Below are positions 18,101 through 26,836 of a stretch of DNA of 64,000 bases, one piece after another. Made by a program: the position numbers and the translations under genes. This DNA comes from Luteimonas huabeiensis HB2 (GTDB taxonomy: Bacteria; Pseudomonadota; Gammaproteobacteria; Xanthomonadales; Xanthomonadaceae): contig NZ_JAAN01000014.1 in assembly GCF_000559025.1 (NCBI RefSeq), positions 372,001 to 436,000 on the forward strand, written 5' to 3'. Each line of letters starts with the position of its first letter. Position 1 is the stretch's first letter. The notes beneath the pieces are model-generated. The model was given only the letters and a program-made list of their open reading frames with translations. It did no database searches and was not told where the DNA came from.

Positions 18101-18119
18101 GATGAGAATGGTTATCATG
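18101..18119 (+). promoter_or_regulatory. Fur-box-like operator upstream of the YncE-like gene
   Basis: The stretch GATGAGAATGGTTATCAT is a near-palindrome with ATGAGAAT and GTTATCAT half sites, close to the GATAATGATAATCATTATC Fur consensus. It lies about 60 nt upstream of the start codon at 18178, where a promoter is expected. Iron-dependent repression of the downstream gene is inferred. The rest of 17871-18177 holds no other feature I can support. Confidence 0.7.
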
Positions 18120-18177
18120 CTCTCCGCACGACGCCGGCCGCTCCCGCGTCGCCCCTCCAGATTCGGACGCTTCCACC

Positions 18178-19269
18178 ATGCGCATGTTGCCATTCTCCCT
18201 GTCCCTGCTCGCCGTCGGTCTGGCGTTGGGTCTTCCGCTGCAGGCTCCGGCGCAGGACGCCGCGCTGCATTCCGCTCCCGCCGCGGCGGTGCAGACCCTG
18301 CCCGGCGGCGCGCAGCGCCGCGAGCTGGCCCGCGGTGTCTACGAGGCGCGCTACAGCCGTGCGGCGAACGCGCTGTTCGTGGCCTCGTCGGAGGCGATTG
18401 CGAACGTCAAGGGCGGGGCGTTGTACCGGCTCGACCCGCGGACGCTGGAGACGACCGGCATCACCTACACCGACAGCAAGAACTTCGGTCTGGCCGCCGA
18501 TGCCGACGGCGCCACGCTCTATGCGACCAACAGCATCGACAGCGGTATCACCGCCTTCGACGCGACCACCGGCGAAGTGAAGGGGCGCCTGCGCTTCGAG
18601 GAACGCGCCTCCGACGGCTCGCGCTACGGCCCGCGGCAGGTGATCCACGATCCGGCCACCGGCACCCTGTACGTCGGCGGGGTGGGCGATCCTGGGGTGA
18701 TCTGGGTCGTGGACGCCGCTACGCTGACCCTGCGCACGACGATCCAGAACGCCGGCAAGTGGGTGACCGGCCTGCTGCTGGATCGCGAGGCCGGGCGCCT
18801 GTACGCCGCCAACGGCGACGGCGAGGTGCTGGTCGTCGACACCGCCACCCATGCCATCGCGCAGCGCTGGAAGCCCGGTGGGGAGGAGGAGGCGCTGCTG
18901 CTGAACCTGGCGCTGGATCGGGACACGCACAGGCTGTTCGTCACTGATCACTCCAAGCTGAAGACGGTGCTGGTGCTCGACACCCGCGACGGCCGCGTGC
19001 GCCAGCGGCTGCCGGTCGGCGACTCGATGGGCATCCTGTTCAACCCGGTGCGCGGCGAGCTCTACGTGACCCATCGCGACCAGGGCACGCTGAGCGTGCT
19101 GGATGCCGACGACTACCGCGTGCTGCGCACGATCGAGCTGCCGCCCAATCCCAACAGCCTGGAGCTGGATCCGAGCGGACAGGTGCTCTACGTCACCATC
19201 AAGACGCCGTTCAACAAGGACTATTCGGCGAGCGGCTTCGGCAGCGTCGCGCGCATTCCGCTGGAGTAG
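18178..19269 (+). CDS. YncE-like secreted seven-bladed beta-propeller protein
   Basis: 363 residues with a signal peptide (MRMLPFSLSLLAVGLALGLPLQAPAQ, cleaved near residue 26) and then repeating blades with the pattern LYVxxxGDPGVIWVVDAATLTL, RLYAANGDGEVLVVDTATH and LYVTHRDQGTLSVLDADDYR. Length and repeat style match E. coli YncE (353 residues), a periplasmic single-stranded-DNA-binding propeller whose gene is Fur-repressed there. The operator-like site upstream suggests the same control here. The physiological role of YncE is not settled, so 'iron-responsive periplasmic propeller' is the safest description. The next gene starts 57 nt later and could be co-transcribed. Confidence 0.85.
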   Translation: MRMLPFSLSLLAVGLALGLPLQAPAQDAALHSAPAAAVQTLPGGAQRRELARGVYEARYSRAANALFVASSEAIANVKGGALYRLDPRTLETTGITYTDSKNFGLAADADGATLYATNSIDSGITAFDATTGEVKGRLRFEERASDGSRYGPRQVIHDPATGTLYVGGVGDPGVIWVVDAATLTLRTTIQNAGKWVTGLLLDREAGRLYAANGDGEVLVVDTATHAIAQRWKPGGEEEALLLNLALDRDTHRLFVTDHSKLKTVLVLDTRDGRVRQRLPVGDSMGILFNPVRGELYVTHRDQGTLSVLDADDYRVLRTIELPPNPNSLELDPSGQVLYVTIKTPFNKDYSASGFGSVARIPLE

Positions 19270-19325
19270 GGCGCGGTCGCGCGCCCGTCGCGGCGGCGCC
19301 TTCCGCCGCGACGTAGCATGGGCGC

Positions 19326-20267
19326 ATGGAATCCGCCCGCGCCCGTCTCGCCGCGCCGCTGACCGCCGCCATCCGCCGCTGGGTGCTGGGCGTGTTTCCG
19401 CGCGGGCAGAGCGGCATCGACTACGACGCCCCGCCCGGCGATCCTGGCTTGTTCGGCCCGGCCGCGGTCACCTGGCGGGTGCACGCCGACTTCCCGGGCA
19501 TGCTCGCCGGTGGCCTGTGCGCGCTGATGCTGCAGGCGCTGCACCCGCGCGCGCTGGCCGGGGTCTGGGACCATTCCGATTTCCGCACCGACCTGGTCGG
19601 GCGGCTGCGCCGCACCACCGCGTTCGTGGCCGGCACCACCTTCGCCGGCACCGCGCAGGCGCAGCGGCTGGTCGCGCGGGTGGCGGCGATCCACGCGCGC
19701 GTGCGCGGCGAGACCGCCGACGGTGAGCCCTACGCCGCCGACGAACCGGAGCTGCTGACCTGGGTGCACGTCACCGAGGCCTACGCGTTCCTGCGCGGCT
19801 TCCGCGCCTACGCCGGCCTGCCGCTGCCGCCGGGCGCGGACGACCGCTACTACGACGAGGCGCGGCGGGTGGCCGAGGCGCTCGGCGCGCGCGAGGTGCC
19901 GGCCAGCGCCGCGGCGGTGGACGCCTACTTCGCGCGGGTGCGGCCGCAACTGCGCTACGACGCGCGCTCGCGCGAGGTGCTGACGGTGCTGCGGCGCGCG
20001 CGGTTGCAGGTGCCGGGCGCCGCGCCGGTGCGCGATCTGTTCCTTGGGGCGGGGGCGGCGCTGCTGCCGTCCTGGGCGGAGTCGCTGCTCGGCTTCGGGC
20101 CGCTGCAGCGCGCGCGCCATCGCGCCTGCGCGCAGGCGCTGCGGACGATGGCGCCGGCGTTCCGACTGGCGCTGCCCGATGGCGTCGCGCCGCGCGCGTG
20201 CCGGCGCGTGGGCGTGCCGGTGGCCGCGCTGCGCAGCTGGGAGGGGATCGGGCCGCCGCCGCGATAG
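19326..20267 (+). CDS. Oxygenase MpaB-like (DUF2236) family protein
   Basis: 313 residues, all-helical. Family landmarks: FGPAAVTWRVHADFPGMLAGGLCALMLQALHPRALAGVWDHSDF at residues about 45-90 with the conserved His of ALHPRAL, a TTFAGT block, and LTWVHVTEAYAFLRGF (residues about 145-160) with the second conserved His. The family includes fungal MpaB and is related to latex-clearing heme b oxygenase; bacterial members are mostly uncharacterised. No signal peptide or clear membrane segment was seen. It is co-directional with the YncE-like gene; a functional link is not shown. Confidence 0.8.
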   Translation: MESARARLAAPLTAAIRRWVLGVFPRGQSGIDYDAPPGDPGLFGPAAVTWRVHADFPGMLAGGLCALMLQALHPRALAGVWDHSDFRTDLVGRLRRTTAFVAGTTFAGTAQAQRLVARVAAIHARVRGETADGEPYAADEPELLTWVHVTEAYAFLRGFRAYAGLPLPPGADDRYYDEARRVAEALGAREVPASAAAVDAYFARVRPQLRYDARSREVLTVLRRARLQVPGAAPVRDLFLGAGAALLPSWAESLLGFGPLQRARHRACAQALRTMAPAFRLALPDGVAPRACRRVGVPVAALRSWEGIGPPPR

Positions 20268-20626
20268 TGCACGCCGAACGACCGTTCCGCCGGTGTTCTA
20301 TCGCGTCCATGAGCGCGCGGGCCAGGCGCAGAGCGCCGGTGCTGCCCAACAGGGGCAGCCGGCCGCTGGCGCGACGGTTTCGACGGCGAAGCGGGCCCGT
20401 GCCCGATGCTGGGGTCCGTGCCGGCGCATGGGATGTGGACGCTGTTTCCGGATCGTCCGCTGCAGGATCCCGCGCTGCGGGCGATGCCCGCAGCCGCCAC
20501 CGCGCGGCCACAGGGGCGATCGATCCGATCGTGATCTGTCGCCCTCCAAGCGTTGGTTTCTCGCACTACTGGTCGCCTTGCGCGCTGCTACACTCCGTGC
20601 GTTGTCGAGGCAGAGGGAATGCCGGC
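20268..20626. other. Intergenic stretch without a supported gene
   Basis: 359 nt between the MpaB-like gene and the secreted protein gene. Open frames here run into the next gene without start-site or signal-peptide support. It presumably contains the promoter of the immunity/effector pair, but no convincing -35/-10 pair could be picked. Confidence 0.6.
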
Positions 20627-21481
20627 ATGCCCAGGTCTACGGGCTGGTTGCCATTGCTGTTGTGGTGCCTGGCAGGTGGCGCCTGCGCGCAGCCTGCGAC
20701 GGCGCTCGTGGACAGGGAGGCGCAGACGATGCCCGACACGGTGACTCGCGGCCGCACGGTGGACGGCTATACCTACACCGATGCGCCGGTTGAAGCGCGG
20801 CTGGGGCCGCATGTGTTCCGCTTTCCGGCGAACTACTACTACGACCAGATGGGCCCGTTCTTCGACGGTAGCCTGGGCCTGCGGGTGCAGTGGCCGGACC
20901 TGGCGCCGATGCCGCCGGGGGAGACCTCTCGGCAGACGATGGACGCGTTCAACAAGGCGATCAAGTACTCGTTGTATTACGTGGATCGGGTGCCGATACG
21001 GGAGCGCTTGCGGCGGACTTACATGAATGGACTGCCGCGCGATGGCATCGAGTATCGCAACCCGGAGCACCGGCTGGATCTGCGCGTGGCGCAGCCGGAG
21101 GCGATGGGCCTGGTCCGCTACGACGTGGACCCTGAAGCCGCCGAGGCCTACGCGAAAGAGGCCGAGGCCTATTACGGGTACCCCCATGTGTACGCAGAGG
21201 GCGCACGCAAGGATTGGTACGTGGCGCGGGATGCCGATGGGGAGATCGTCACCTTCATCCAGTGCGATACCGGCGAGATCACCGATGGGTTGATCGTCGA
21301 AGGGGGCGAGCTGCGTCGCAGTCCGAATCCGAAGGATCGGGTGGCGCAGTGTACGCATCATCTGGTTGTTCCAGAGGACAACATCCGGATCATGATCGAG
21401 TACGTGCGCGTGCTGCTGCCGGACTGGAAGCGCTTCGAGGACCGGATCAAACAAATCTTGCGGGACTACAAAGTGCGATAA
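20627..21481 (+). CDS. Exported protein, candidate immunity partner of the downstream effector
   Basis: 284 residues from the ATG at 20627, chosen because it has an AGAGGGA ribosome-binding site and begins a signal sequence (MPRSTGWLPLLLWCLAGGACAQP). Cys21 could be lipidated, but the preceding G-G-A is not a classical lipobox, so cleavage by signal peptidase I after ACA is equally possible. The mature part has no motif I recognise; it is rich in Tyr and charged residues (RFPANYYYDQMGP; RVQWPDLAP) and looks like a globular periplasmic protein. It ends 14 nt before the effector-like gene. Exported immunity proteins encoded beside their effector are typical of the Xanthomonadales T4SS, so immunity is inferred from context only. 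Confidence 0.6.
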   Translation: MPRSTGWLPLLLWCLAGGACAQPATALVDREAQTMPDTVTRGRTVDGYTYTDAPVEARLGPHVFRFPANYYYDQMGPFFDGSLGLRVQWPDLAPMPPGETSRQTMDAFNKAIKYSLYYVDRVPIRERLRRTYMNGLPRDGIEYRNPEHRLDLRVAQPEAMGLVRYDVDPEAAEAYAKEAEAYYGYPHVYAEGARKDWYVARDADGEIVTFIQCDTGEITDGLIVEGGELRRSPNPKDRVAQCTHHLVVPEDNIRIMIEYVRVLLPDWKRFEDRIKQILRDYKVR

Positions 21482-21495
21482 CGCAGGGAACCGAC

Positions 21496-23136
21496 ATGGC
21501 GGGATTGACGGAGCGGGACAGGGCAATCCTTGGAGAGTACGCAGACAAGGGCAACCGCGAACTCTACTGGAACTACTTGGCGCAGACGCCGGGCAACGAC
21601 GGCTACGGCCTGCTGGCACTGGGTGTGGTGCGCAACGACAACATGCCCGGCGCCACCGCCAACGCCTATGCGCAGGGCTATGCACAGGTGCAGCAGACCC
21701 GGCACGGCTCCGAATTCGCCGACCGGGACCAGGTCAGCGAGCGCGAGTGGGATCGCTTCGGACAGCGCTTGATCAAGGAAGATTTCAAGCGACGCGTCGC
21801 TCATCTTGACGATGGTCGCCCCGATCTCGCGCTCAATTTGCCTGTACTTGACGTGCAGGAATCCCACGACCAGGCCTTCCGCGACCACCGGATCGATCCC
21901 AATGCGTGGACGCCGCGAATGCTGCTGGAGGCGGCGCGCCGGCAGGGCGGCGAGGCGGCGGCCGAGCGGGTCTGGAGCGACATGCTGGACAACGATGCGC
22001 GCGGCCTTGCGCGGGCGGCTGCGACTGCTCGCCACGTCGCCGAGCACTTGCCGGCACCACAGCGACATCGCTACGCGTGGGATGTGGGTCTGGCCTACGC
22101 GGAGGCGGCGGTCGCGTTGCCGGCGACCGATCCGGACCGGATCGGCGCGCGCAACGTGTATTACCAGCGGGAGGGCGAGGGGAAGTGGTCGTGGGTCGTC
22201 GAGCACTCGCAGGGCGTATCCACGATGCCGGTGCGCGAACCCGAACGTCTGCAGCGGCTGGAAGACACCCACGCGCTGCGCCTGGAACAGCAGCAGCGTC
22301 GGCAGCAGTTCCACCCCGAGGACGGCCATCGTCCGATCGTCAGGAGTCCGCGACTGCTGGCGCAGGCGCCGGAGGTGGAGACGGCGCCGTACCTGGTCGC
22401 GGCGACCGCAGCGACGCGGCCGTCCGATCTGCGCGATGCCGGCCATCCCGGGCACCTGCAGTACCAGCGCGCCTACGAGCGGGTGCGGCTGTTCGAGACC
22501 CAGCACGGGATCGCCGAGAGCGCCTACAGCGAGCGGCTGGCGGCGTCGCTGTCGGTGCTGGCCAAGCGCGAGGGGATCGACCTGGATCGCGCGTTCGTGC
22601 GCGGCACGGTGGCCGACGGGTTGGCGCTGGTCGAGCGTGCGTGCGCCGGCGGCGCGGGCGAGCGGCGGTTCGGATTCGACGCGGCGGCGCTCTCCAACCG
22701 GCCGATCGAGGTGAGCTCGCGGGCCTGGGCGGTGCTGCAGTCGCCGCACTACGCCAGCGACGCAGTGCCGGCAGCGCGATCGCCGGAGCAGTCGCAGGCG
22801 ATTGCGCGGCTGTCGCCCACCGACCAGGCGCTGTACGCGCGCATCCGCGAAGGCGTGCCGGCGCACATTGGCGACGACCACGTGCTGCATGCGCTGGCGC
22901 AGGCGCGCGAGCAGGGGGCGAGCGACGCGGGCCGGGTGCAGCGGGTGGTCATTGCGGGCGATACGTTGCGGGTGCAGATCGCAGCGCCGGGCTGGCGTGC
23001 CGAGGTGGACGTGGCCGCGCCGGCGCCTGCGGCGGCCGAGAGCCTGGCGCGGATCGATGCGCAGCATGCGCACCAGGCGCAGGAGGCGATGCAGCGCGGC
23101 CAGCGGGCGCAGGAGGCCGCCGCCCTGGCGATCTGA
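21496..23136 (+). CDS. Probable Xanthomonadales type IV secretion effector (X-Tfe) with XVIPCD-like C-terminus
   Basis: 546 residues; ATG at 21496 with AGGGA 6 nt upstream. There is no signal peptide. The N-terminal 270 residues (ERDRAILGEYADKGNRELY, GNDGYGLLALGVVRND) are a domain without a motif I can assign. From about residue 310, HPGHLQYQRAYERVRLFE, then SERLAASLSVLAKREGIDLDRAFV, matches the pattern of the XVIPCD module that VirD4 recognises for secretion. A second block (LYARIREGVP, DDHVLHALAQAREQGASDAGRVQRVVI, ending VDVAAPAP) and a Gln-rich tail follow, also common in these proteins. The preceding gene encodes an exported protein, so a toxin/immunity pair is likely. The toxic activity is unknown. 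No T4SS structural genes are in the window. Confidence 0.65.
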   Translation: MAGLTERDRAILGEYADKGNRELYWNYLAQTPGNDGYGLLALGVVRNDNMPGATANAYAQGYAQVQQTRHGSEFADRDQVSEREWDRFGQRLIKEDFKRRVAHLDDGRPDLALNLPVLDVQESHDQAFRDHRIDPNAWTPRMLLEAARRQGGEAAAERVWSDMLDNDARGLARAAATARHVAEHLPAPQRHRYAWDVGLAYAEAAVALPATDPDRIGARNVYYQREGEGKWSWVVEHSQGVSTMPVREPERLQRLEDTHALRLEQQQRRQQFHPEDGHRPIVRSPRLLAQAPEVETAPYLVAATAATRPSDLRDAGHPGHLQYQRAYERVRLFETQHGIAESAYSERLAASLSVLAKREGIDLDRAFVRGTVADGLALVERACAGGAGERRFGFDAAALSNRPIEVSSRAWAVLQSPHYASDAVPAARSPEQSQAIARLSPTDQALYARIREGVPAHIGDDHVLHALAQAREQGASDAGRVQRVVIAGDTLRVQIAAPGWRAEVDVAAPAPAAAESLARIDAQHAHQAQEAMQRGQRAQEAAALAI

Positions 23137-23164
23137 GCGCGTCCGGTCGCGACGCGCCGCCGGA

Positions 23165-23704
23165 TCACTTGACCCGCCGCTTCTCCAGCTTGCGCGCCAG
23201 CGTGCGCCGGTGCAGGCCGAGCCGGCGCGCGGCTTCGGAGATGTTGAAGCCGGTCTCGGCCAGGGTCTCGTGGATGTGTTCCCACTCCAGCGTCTTGATC
23301 GAGGTCTTGCGCGCGGTCAGCTCCACGTCGACGCTGCCCTCGGCGCGGTCGAACGCGGCCTCGATGTCGTCGGTGTTCGACGGCTTGGCGAGGTAGTGGC
23401 AGGCGCCCAGCTTGATCGCCTCCACGGCGGTGGCGATGCTGGCGTAGCCGGTCAGCACCACGATCAGCATCTGCGGGTCGTGGGCGTGCAGCGCCTTGAC
23501 CGCGGCCAGGCCGGAGGTGCCCGTGGCGAGCTTCAGATCGACCACGGCGTGGGTGGGCGAGTAGGCGGGCAGCAGCGCGTCCAGTTCGTCCGGGTTGGCG
23601 GCGGTACGCACGACGTAGCCGCGGCGCTCCATCGAGCGCGCCAGGGTGCGGGCGAAGGCTGCGTCGTCCTCGACGATCAGCAGCCGGCGTTCACTCGTCG
23701 TCAT
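23165..23704 (-). CDS. regA: Redox response regulator of the RegA/ActR/PrrA family
   Basis: 179 residues. The receiver domain shows the acidic pair E-D-D near residue 12, phospho-acceptor Asp in VVDLKL, Thr in VVLTGYAS and Lys in LAKPS. The C-terminal Fis-type helix-turn-helix GFNISEAARRLGLHRRTLARKLEKR is nearly the invariant RegA/PrrA sequence. In alphaproteobacteria this regulator controls terminal oxidases and other redox pathways. Here it ends the cyoABCD-SURF1-regB-regA operon and overlaps regB by 14 nt, which suggests feedback control of the oxidase operon itself. Confidence 0.92.
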   Translation of the reverse strand: MTTSERRLLIVEDDAAFARTLARSMERRGYVVRTAANPDELDALLPAYSPTHAVVDLKLATGTSGLAAVKALHAHDPQMLIVVLTGYASIATAVEAIKLGACHYLAKPSNTDDIEAAFDRAEGSVDVELTARKTSIKTLEWEHIHETLAETGFNISEAARRLGLHRRTLARKLEKRRVK

Positions 23705-25031
23705 CGCGGCGCTCCTCCAATGTCAGGGCCGACAGCGGCAGGTTGATGGTCACGGCGGCGCCGCCATGACTGCGGTTGCGGGCGGTGAGCGTGCCGCCCA
23801 GTGTACGGGCCACGTTGGACGACAGGAACAGCCCGAGCCCGCCGCCGGGCCGCCCCTTGCTGGAGTTGTAGGGCGCGCCCAGGCGCTCCAGGACCGCTGG
23901 CGAGAAACCGGGGCCAGCGTCGTTCACCTCGATGACCAGCCGGGACCCGCGGCAGGCGACGTGCAGCTCCACCCAGTCCGGCGAGGCTTCCAGCGCGTTG
24001 TCGAGCACGTTGAAGATCATCTGCCGCAGCCCGGAGTCGGCGACGATCCCCGGGTCGGCTTCGCAGTCGTTGCGGTAGCTGAAGCCGCGCACCGGGCGCG
24101 AGGCCTTCCAGTCCTCGACCAGCCCGTCCATGAACGCGTGCAGGGTGCTTTGCGCGGGCGCTTCGCCGCGGGTCTCGCCGGCCGACAGCAGGATGTTGGT
24201 GACGATCGCCTTGCAGCGCAGGACCTGCGCCTGCATCTCCACCACGTCGTGCAGCAGTTCCGGATCGGAGGCGAAGGTGGGCAGGTGCTGCCAGTCGCCC
24301 AGGATCACCGACAGGGTGGACAAGGGCGTGCCCAGTTCGTGCGCGGCGCCGGAGGCGAGCAGGCCCATGCGCACGATGTGTTCCTCTTCCGCCGCGCGCT
24401 GGCGCAGCGCCGCCAGGCGCGCGTCGCGCTCGCGCAGGATGCGGCCGATCCGCGCGATGAACACCGCCAGCAGCGTCGCCACCAGCAGCGCGCAGATCAG
24501 CAGGCCCTGCACGTAGGGATCGGCCAGCCCCCGCCAGGGCTCCACCGGGATGCGCAGCGGCGCCGGGAAGACCGCCAGCAGCACCAGGCACAGGCCGGCC
24601 ACGATGGCGACGATCCAGTTCGCCGGCGGCCGCAGCAGCAGCGCGCCCAGCGCGACCTGCAGCAGGTACAGGAACACGAACGGGTTGGTGATGCCGCCGC
24701 TGAAGTACAGCTGCGCGGTCAGCGACGCCACGTCCACCAGCAGCGCCAGCAGCAGGGCGGCGTTGCTGACGCGGCCGTGGCGACGCCACCAGGCGAGGCT
24801 GAGCAGATTGAAGGCCACCAGGCCGGCCAGCACCCATAGCATGGGTTGCAGCGGCAACGCGATCCCCAGCCCGTAATGGACCGTGGCGATGGTGGCGATC
24901 TGGCCGACGACGGCGATCCAGCGCAGCTGGATCAGCTGCTGCAGGTTGCGGCGGCCGGCGCTGTCGGGCGGCCCGTCGGGGGCGGGGCGCGCCGCCGACG
25001 GCCGGGTCTCAGCGTCCGCTGTCCGCTGCAT
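23691..25031 (-). CDS. regB: Redox sensor histidine kinase, RegB/PrrB family
   Basis: 446 residues with about six N-terminal membrane helices (residues 40-200). The loop sequence F-S-G-G-I-T-N-P-F between helices is the conserved GGxxNPF quinone-sensing heptad of RegB. The H-box is GLLASGAAHELGTPLSTL, followed by N-box FNVLDNALEASP and G-boxes DAGPGF and GGGLGLFL. It phosphorylates RegA in response to quinone or oxygen status. The start overlaps the SURF1 stop by 23 nt and the stop overlaps the regA start, so the three are translationally coupled. I could not place the redox-active Cys described in Rhodobacter RegB. Confidence 0.92.
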   Translation of the reverse strand: MQRTADAETRPSAARPAPDGPPDSAGRRNLQQLIQLRWIAVVGQIATIATVHYGLGIALPLQPMLWVLAGLVAFNLLSLAWWRRHGRVSNAALLLALLVDVASLTAQLYFSGGITNPFVFLYLLQVALGALLLRPPANWIVAIVAGLCLVLLAVFPAPLRIPVEPWRGLADPYVQGLLICALLVATLLAVFIARIGRILRERDARLAALRQRAAEEEHIVRMGLLASGAAHELGTPLSTLSVILGDWQHLPTFASDPELLHDVVEMQAQVLRCKAIVTNILLSAGETRGEAPAQSTLHAFMDGLVEDWKASRPVRGFSYRNDCEADPGIVADSGLRQMIFNVLDNALEASPDWVELHVACRGSRLVIEVNDAGPGFSPAVLERLGAPYNSSKGRPGGGLGLFLSSNVARTLGGTLTARNRSHGGAAVTINLPLSALTLEERRDDDE

Positions 25032-25800
25032 CGCCGTCTCCGGGCAGCGGCGCCGCCGCGGATCGCCGCGCGCGCCGTTCCAGCCGGTACAACCGGGCGC
25101 CGGCGAACGCGGTCAGCAGCGCGAGCGCGAACCAGGTCAGCGCGTAGGACAGGTGGTGGTCGCGGAACCGCACCACCGTCAGTCCGCCGGCCGGCCAGCG
25201 CGGGGCGGCCGGGTCGCGTTCGGCATCGACGAAGTACGGCGCCGCGTCCCGGATGCCGCGCGCGGCGGCGATGGCCCGTACGTCGCGCGAGAACCAGCGC
25301 TCGGCGGCCGGGTCGTTGCGGCGCAGGAAGCCGCCGCCGGGCTCGTCCAGGCGCAGCAGGCCGATCACCGTGGTCGGCCCGGCGGGCGGCGGCGATCCCG
25401 CTTCCCCCGAGGGCACGAAGCCGCGGTTGACCAGCACCACGTCGCCCTCCTCGGTCTCGAACGGCGCCAGCAGCCACCAGCCGGGGCCGAGTTCGGTGAC
25501 CGCCTGGACCCGGGCGGGCTCGACGTCGAGGTAGCGGCCGCTCAGGCGCACGCGACGGTACTCGTCGCGCGCGGCGCTCATAGAAGGCCATTGCGCGCGC
25601 GGCGGCGGGTCCGCCGGCGCGGCGTGGATGCGCGCGTCCACGCGCGCGATCAGCGCGTGCTTCCAGCCCATGCGCTGCAGCTGCCAGACGCCGAGGGCGA
25701 CGAAGCCGGCGAACGCCGCCGCCAGCGCGGCGGCGAACAGCAGGCGCAGGCCGCGGGCCCCGCTCGCTTCGGCGCTCGCGCCTGGCCGGGCGTGCGTCAC
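25009..25800 (-). CDS. SURF1 family oxidase assembly protein
   Basis: 263 residues from a GTG that overlaps the cyoD stop (GTGA); the longer frame reading back into cyoD is a shadow. Features are an N-terminal membrane helix (LLFAAALAAAFAGFVALGVWQLQRM), the conserved GVWQLQR-x-W-K, a periplasmic domain with PGWWLLAPFET and VLVNRGFVP, and a C-terminal helix (HLSYALTWFALALLTAF). SURF1 helps insert heme into subunit I of heme-copper oxidases. Here it is inside a quinol-oxidase operon and sits where cyoE would be expected; cyoE itself is absent from the window. Confidence 0.92.
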   Translation of the reverse strand: MTHARPGASAEASGARGLRLLFAAALAAAFAGFVALGVWQLQRMGWKHALIARVDARIHAAPADPPPRAQWPSMSAARDEYRRVRLSGRYLDVEPARVQAVTELGPGWWLLAPFETEEGDVVLVNRGFVPSGEAGSPPPAGPTTVIGLLRLDEPGGGFLRRNDPAAERWFSRDVRAIAAARGIRDAAPYFVDAERDPAAPRWPAGGLTVVRFRDHHLSYALTWFALALLTAFAGARLYRLERRARRSAAAPLPGDGDAADSGR

Positions 25801-26210
25801 TGCAGGTTCTGCAGCATCTCGTCCATGTCGTGCGTGCCCGGCATCATGTTGGTGTTCATGTGGTGCATCACCCACAGCGAGCCGGCCAGCACGATCACGA
25901 CCAGCACCAGGGTGAAGATCAGCGCGAACAGGTTCCAGCCGCCCTCGGACTTCGCGTTCATGTGCAGGAAGTAGATCATGTGGACCACCACCTGCACGGC
26001 GGCGAAGGCCAGCAGGACGATGCCGGCGATCGTGGAATCGGCGATCACGCCGTCCATGACCAGCCAGAACGGGATGGCGGTGAGGATCACCGACAGCACG
26101 AAGCCGGTCAGGTACTCCTTGGCCGAGACGTGGGGGACGCCGTCGTCGTGGTGGTTCTCCGGCGGGTCCAGGGTGGCCCGGTCGCCGCCGTGTCCGTGAT
26201 TCGCGCTCAT
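25797..26210 (-). CDS. cyoD: Cytochrome o ubiquinol oxidase subunit IV
   Basis: 137 residues with three membrane helices. Motifs: KEYLTGFVLSVILTAIPFWLVM, VQVVVHMIYFLHMNAKSEGGWNLFALIFT and a final helix LVLVVIVLAGSLWVMHHM. A His-rich hydrophilic N-terminus is also seen. Subunit IV assists assembly and CuB binding in bo3 oxidases. The start overlaps the cyoC stop (ATGA) and the stop overlaps the SURF1 GTG. Confidence 0.95.
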   Translation of the reverse strand: MSANHGHGGDRATLDPPENHHDDGVPHVSAKEYLTGFVLSVILTAIPFWLVMDGVIADSTIAGIVLLAFAAVQVVVHMIYFLHMNAKSEGGWNLFALIFTLVLVVIVLAGSLWVMHHMNTNMMPGTHDMDEMLQNLQ

Positions 26211-26836
26211 GGCAGCACTCCCATCAGGTAGACGAAGGTGAAGACGCCGATCCAGACCACGTCCAGGAAGTGCCAGAACATCGACAGGCAGGCGACCCGG
26301 CGCACGTTGGCCTGGGTCAGTCCGTGCTTGCGGACCTGCAGGCACAGCACCACCAGCCAGATCACGCCGAACAGCACGTGCAGGCCGTGGGTGCCGACCA
26401 GGGCGAAGAAGGACGAGAGGAAGGCGCTGCGGTGCGGGCCCGCGCCCAGGTGGATCAGGTGCGCGAACTCGTACACCTCGATGGCCAGGAACGCCGTGCC
26501 GAGCACGCCGGTCAGCGCCAGCCAGCCGATCACCGCCCCGGCGCGCTTGCGCTGCATCGAGATCATCGCGAAGCCGTAGGTGATCGACGACAGCAGCAGC
26601 ACCGCGGTGTTGACCGCGATCAGCCTCAGGTCGAACAGGTCGGCGCCCGAGGGGCCGGCGGCGTAGGACCGACCCAGCACGCCGTAGGTGGCGAACAAGC
26701 AGGCGAAGATCATCAGGTCGCTGAGCAGGTACAGCCAGAACCCGAACAGCGTGCCGTTCTGGGGGTGGTGCCGGTTATCGGTGTCGAGGAAGACCGGGGA
26801 GCCGTCCTCGCGGGTCAGGGCGATGGATTCAGACAT
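26207..26836 (-). CDS. cyoC: Cytochrome o ubiquinol oxidase subunit III
   Basis: 209 residues, five membrane helices, matching E. coli CyoC (204). Typical blocks: [37 protein letters not shown], and the C-terminal [18 protein letters not shown]. It overlaps cyoB by 8 nt and cyoD by 4 nt within the operon. Confidence 0.96.
   Translation of the reverse strand: MSESIALTREDGSPVFLDTDNRHHPQNGTLFGFWLYLLSDLMIFACLFATYGVLGRSYAAGPSGADLFDLRLIAVNTAVLLLSSITYGFAMISMQRKRAGAVIGWLALTGVLGTAFLAIEVYEFAHLIHLGAGPHRSAFLSSFFALVGTHGLHVLFGVIWLVVLCLQVRKHGLTQANVRRVACLSMFWHFLDVVWIGVFTFVYLMGVLP

Noticed and set aside
20198-20626. N-terminal extension of the candidate immunity protein
   Set aside because: The upstream reading is Arg/Ala-rich shadow sequence. 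The ATG at 20627 has a ribosome-binding site and starts a signal peptide.
25801-25875. Upstream start for SURF1 inside cyoD
   Set aside because: The added residues are the out-of-frame reading of the cyoD end. The GTGA overlap at 25797-25800 matches the coupled junctions in the rest of the operon.
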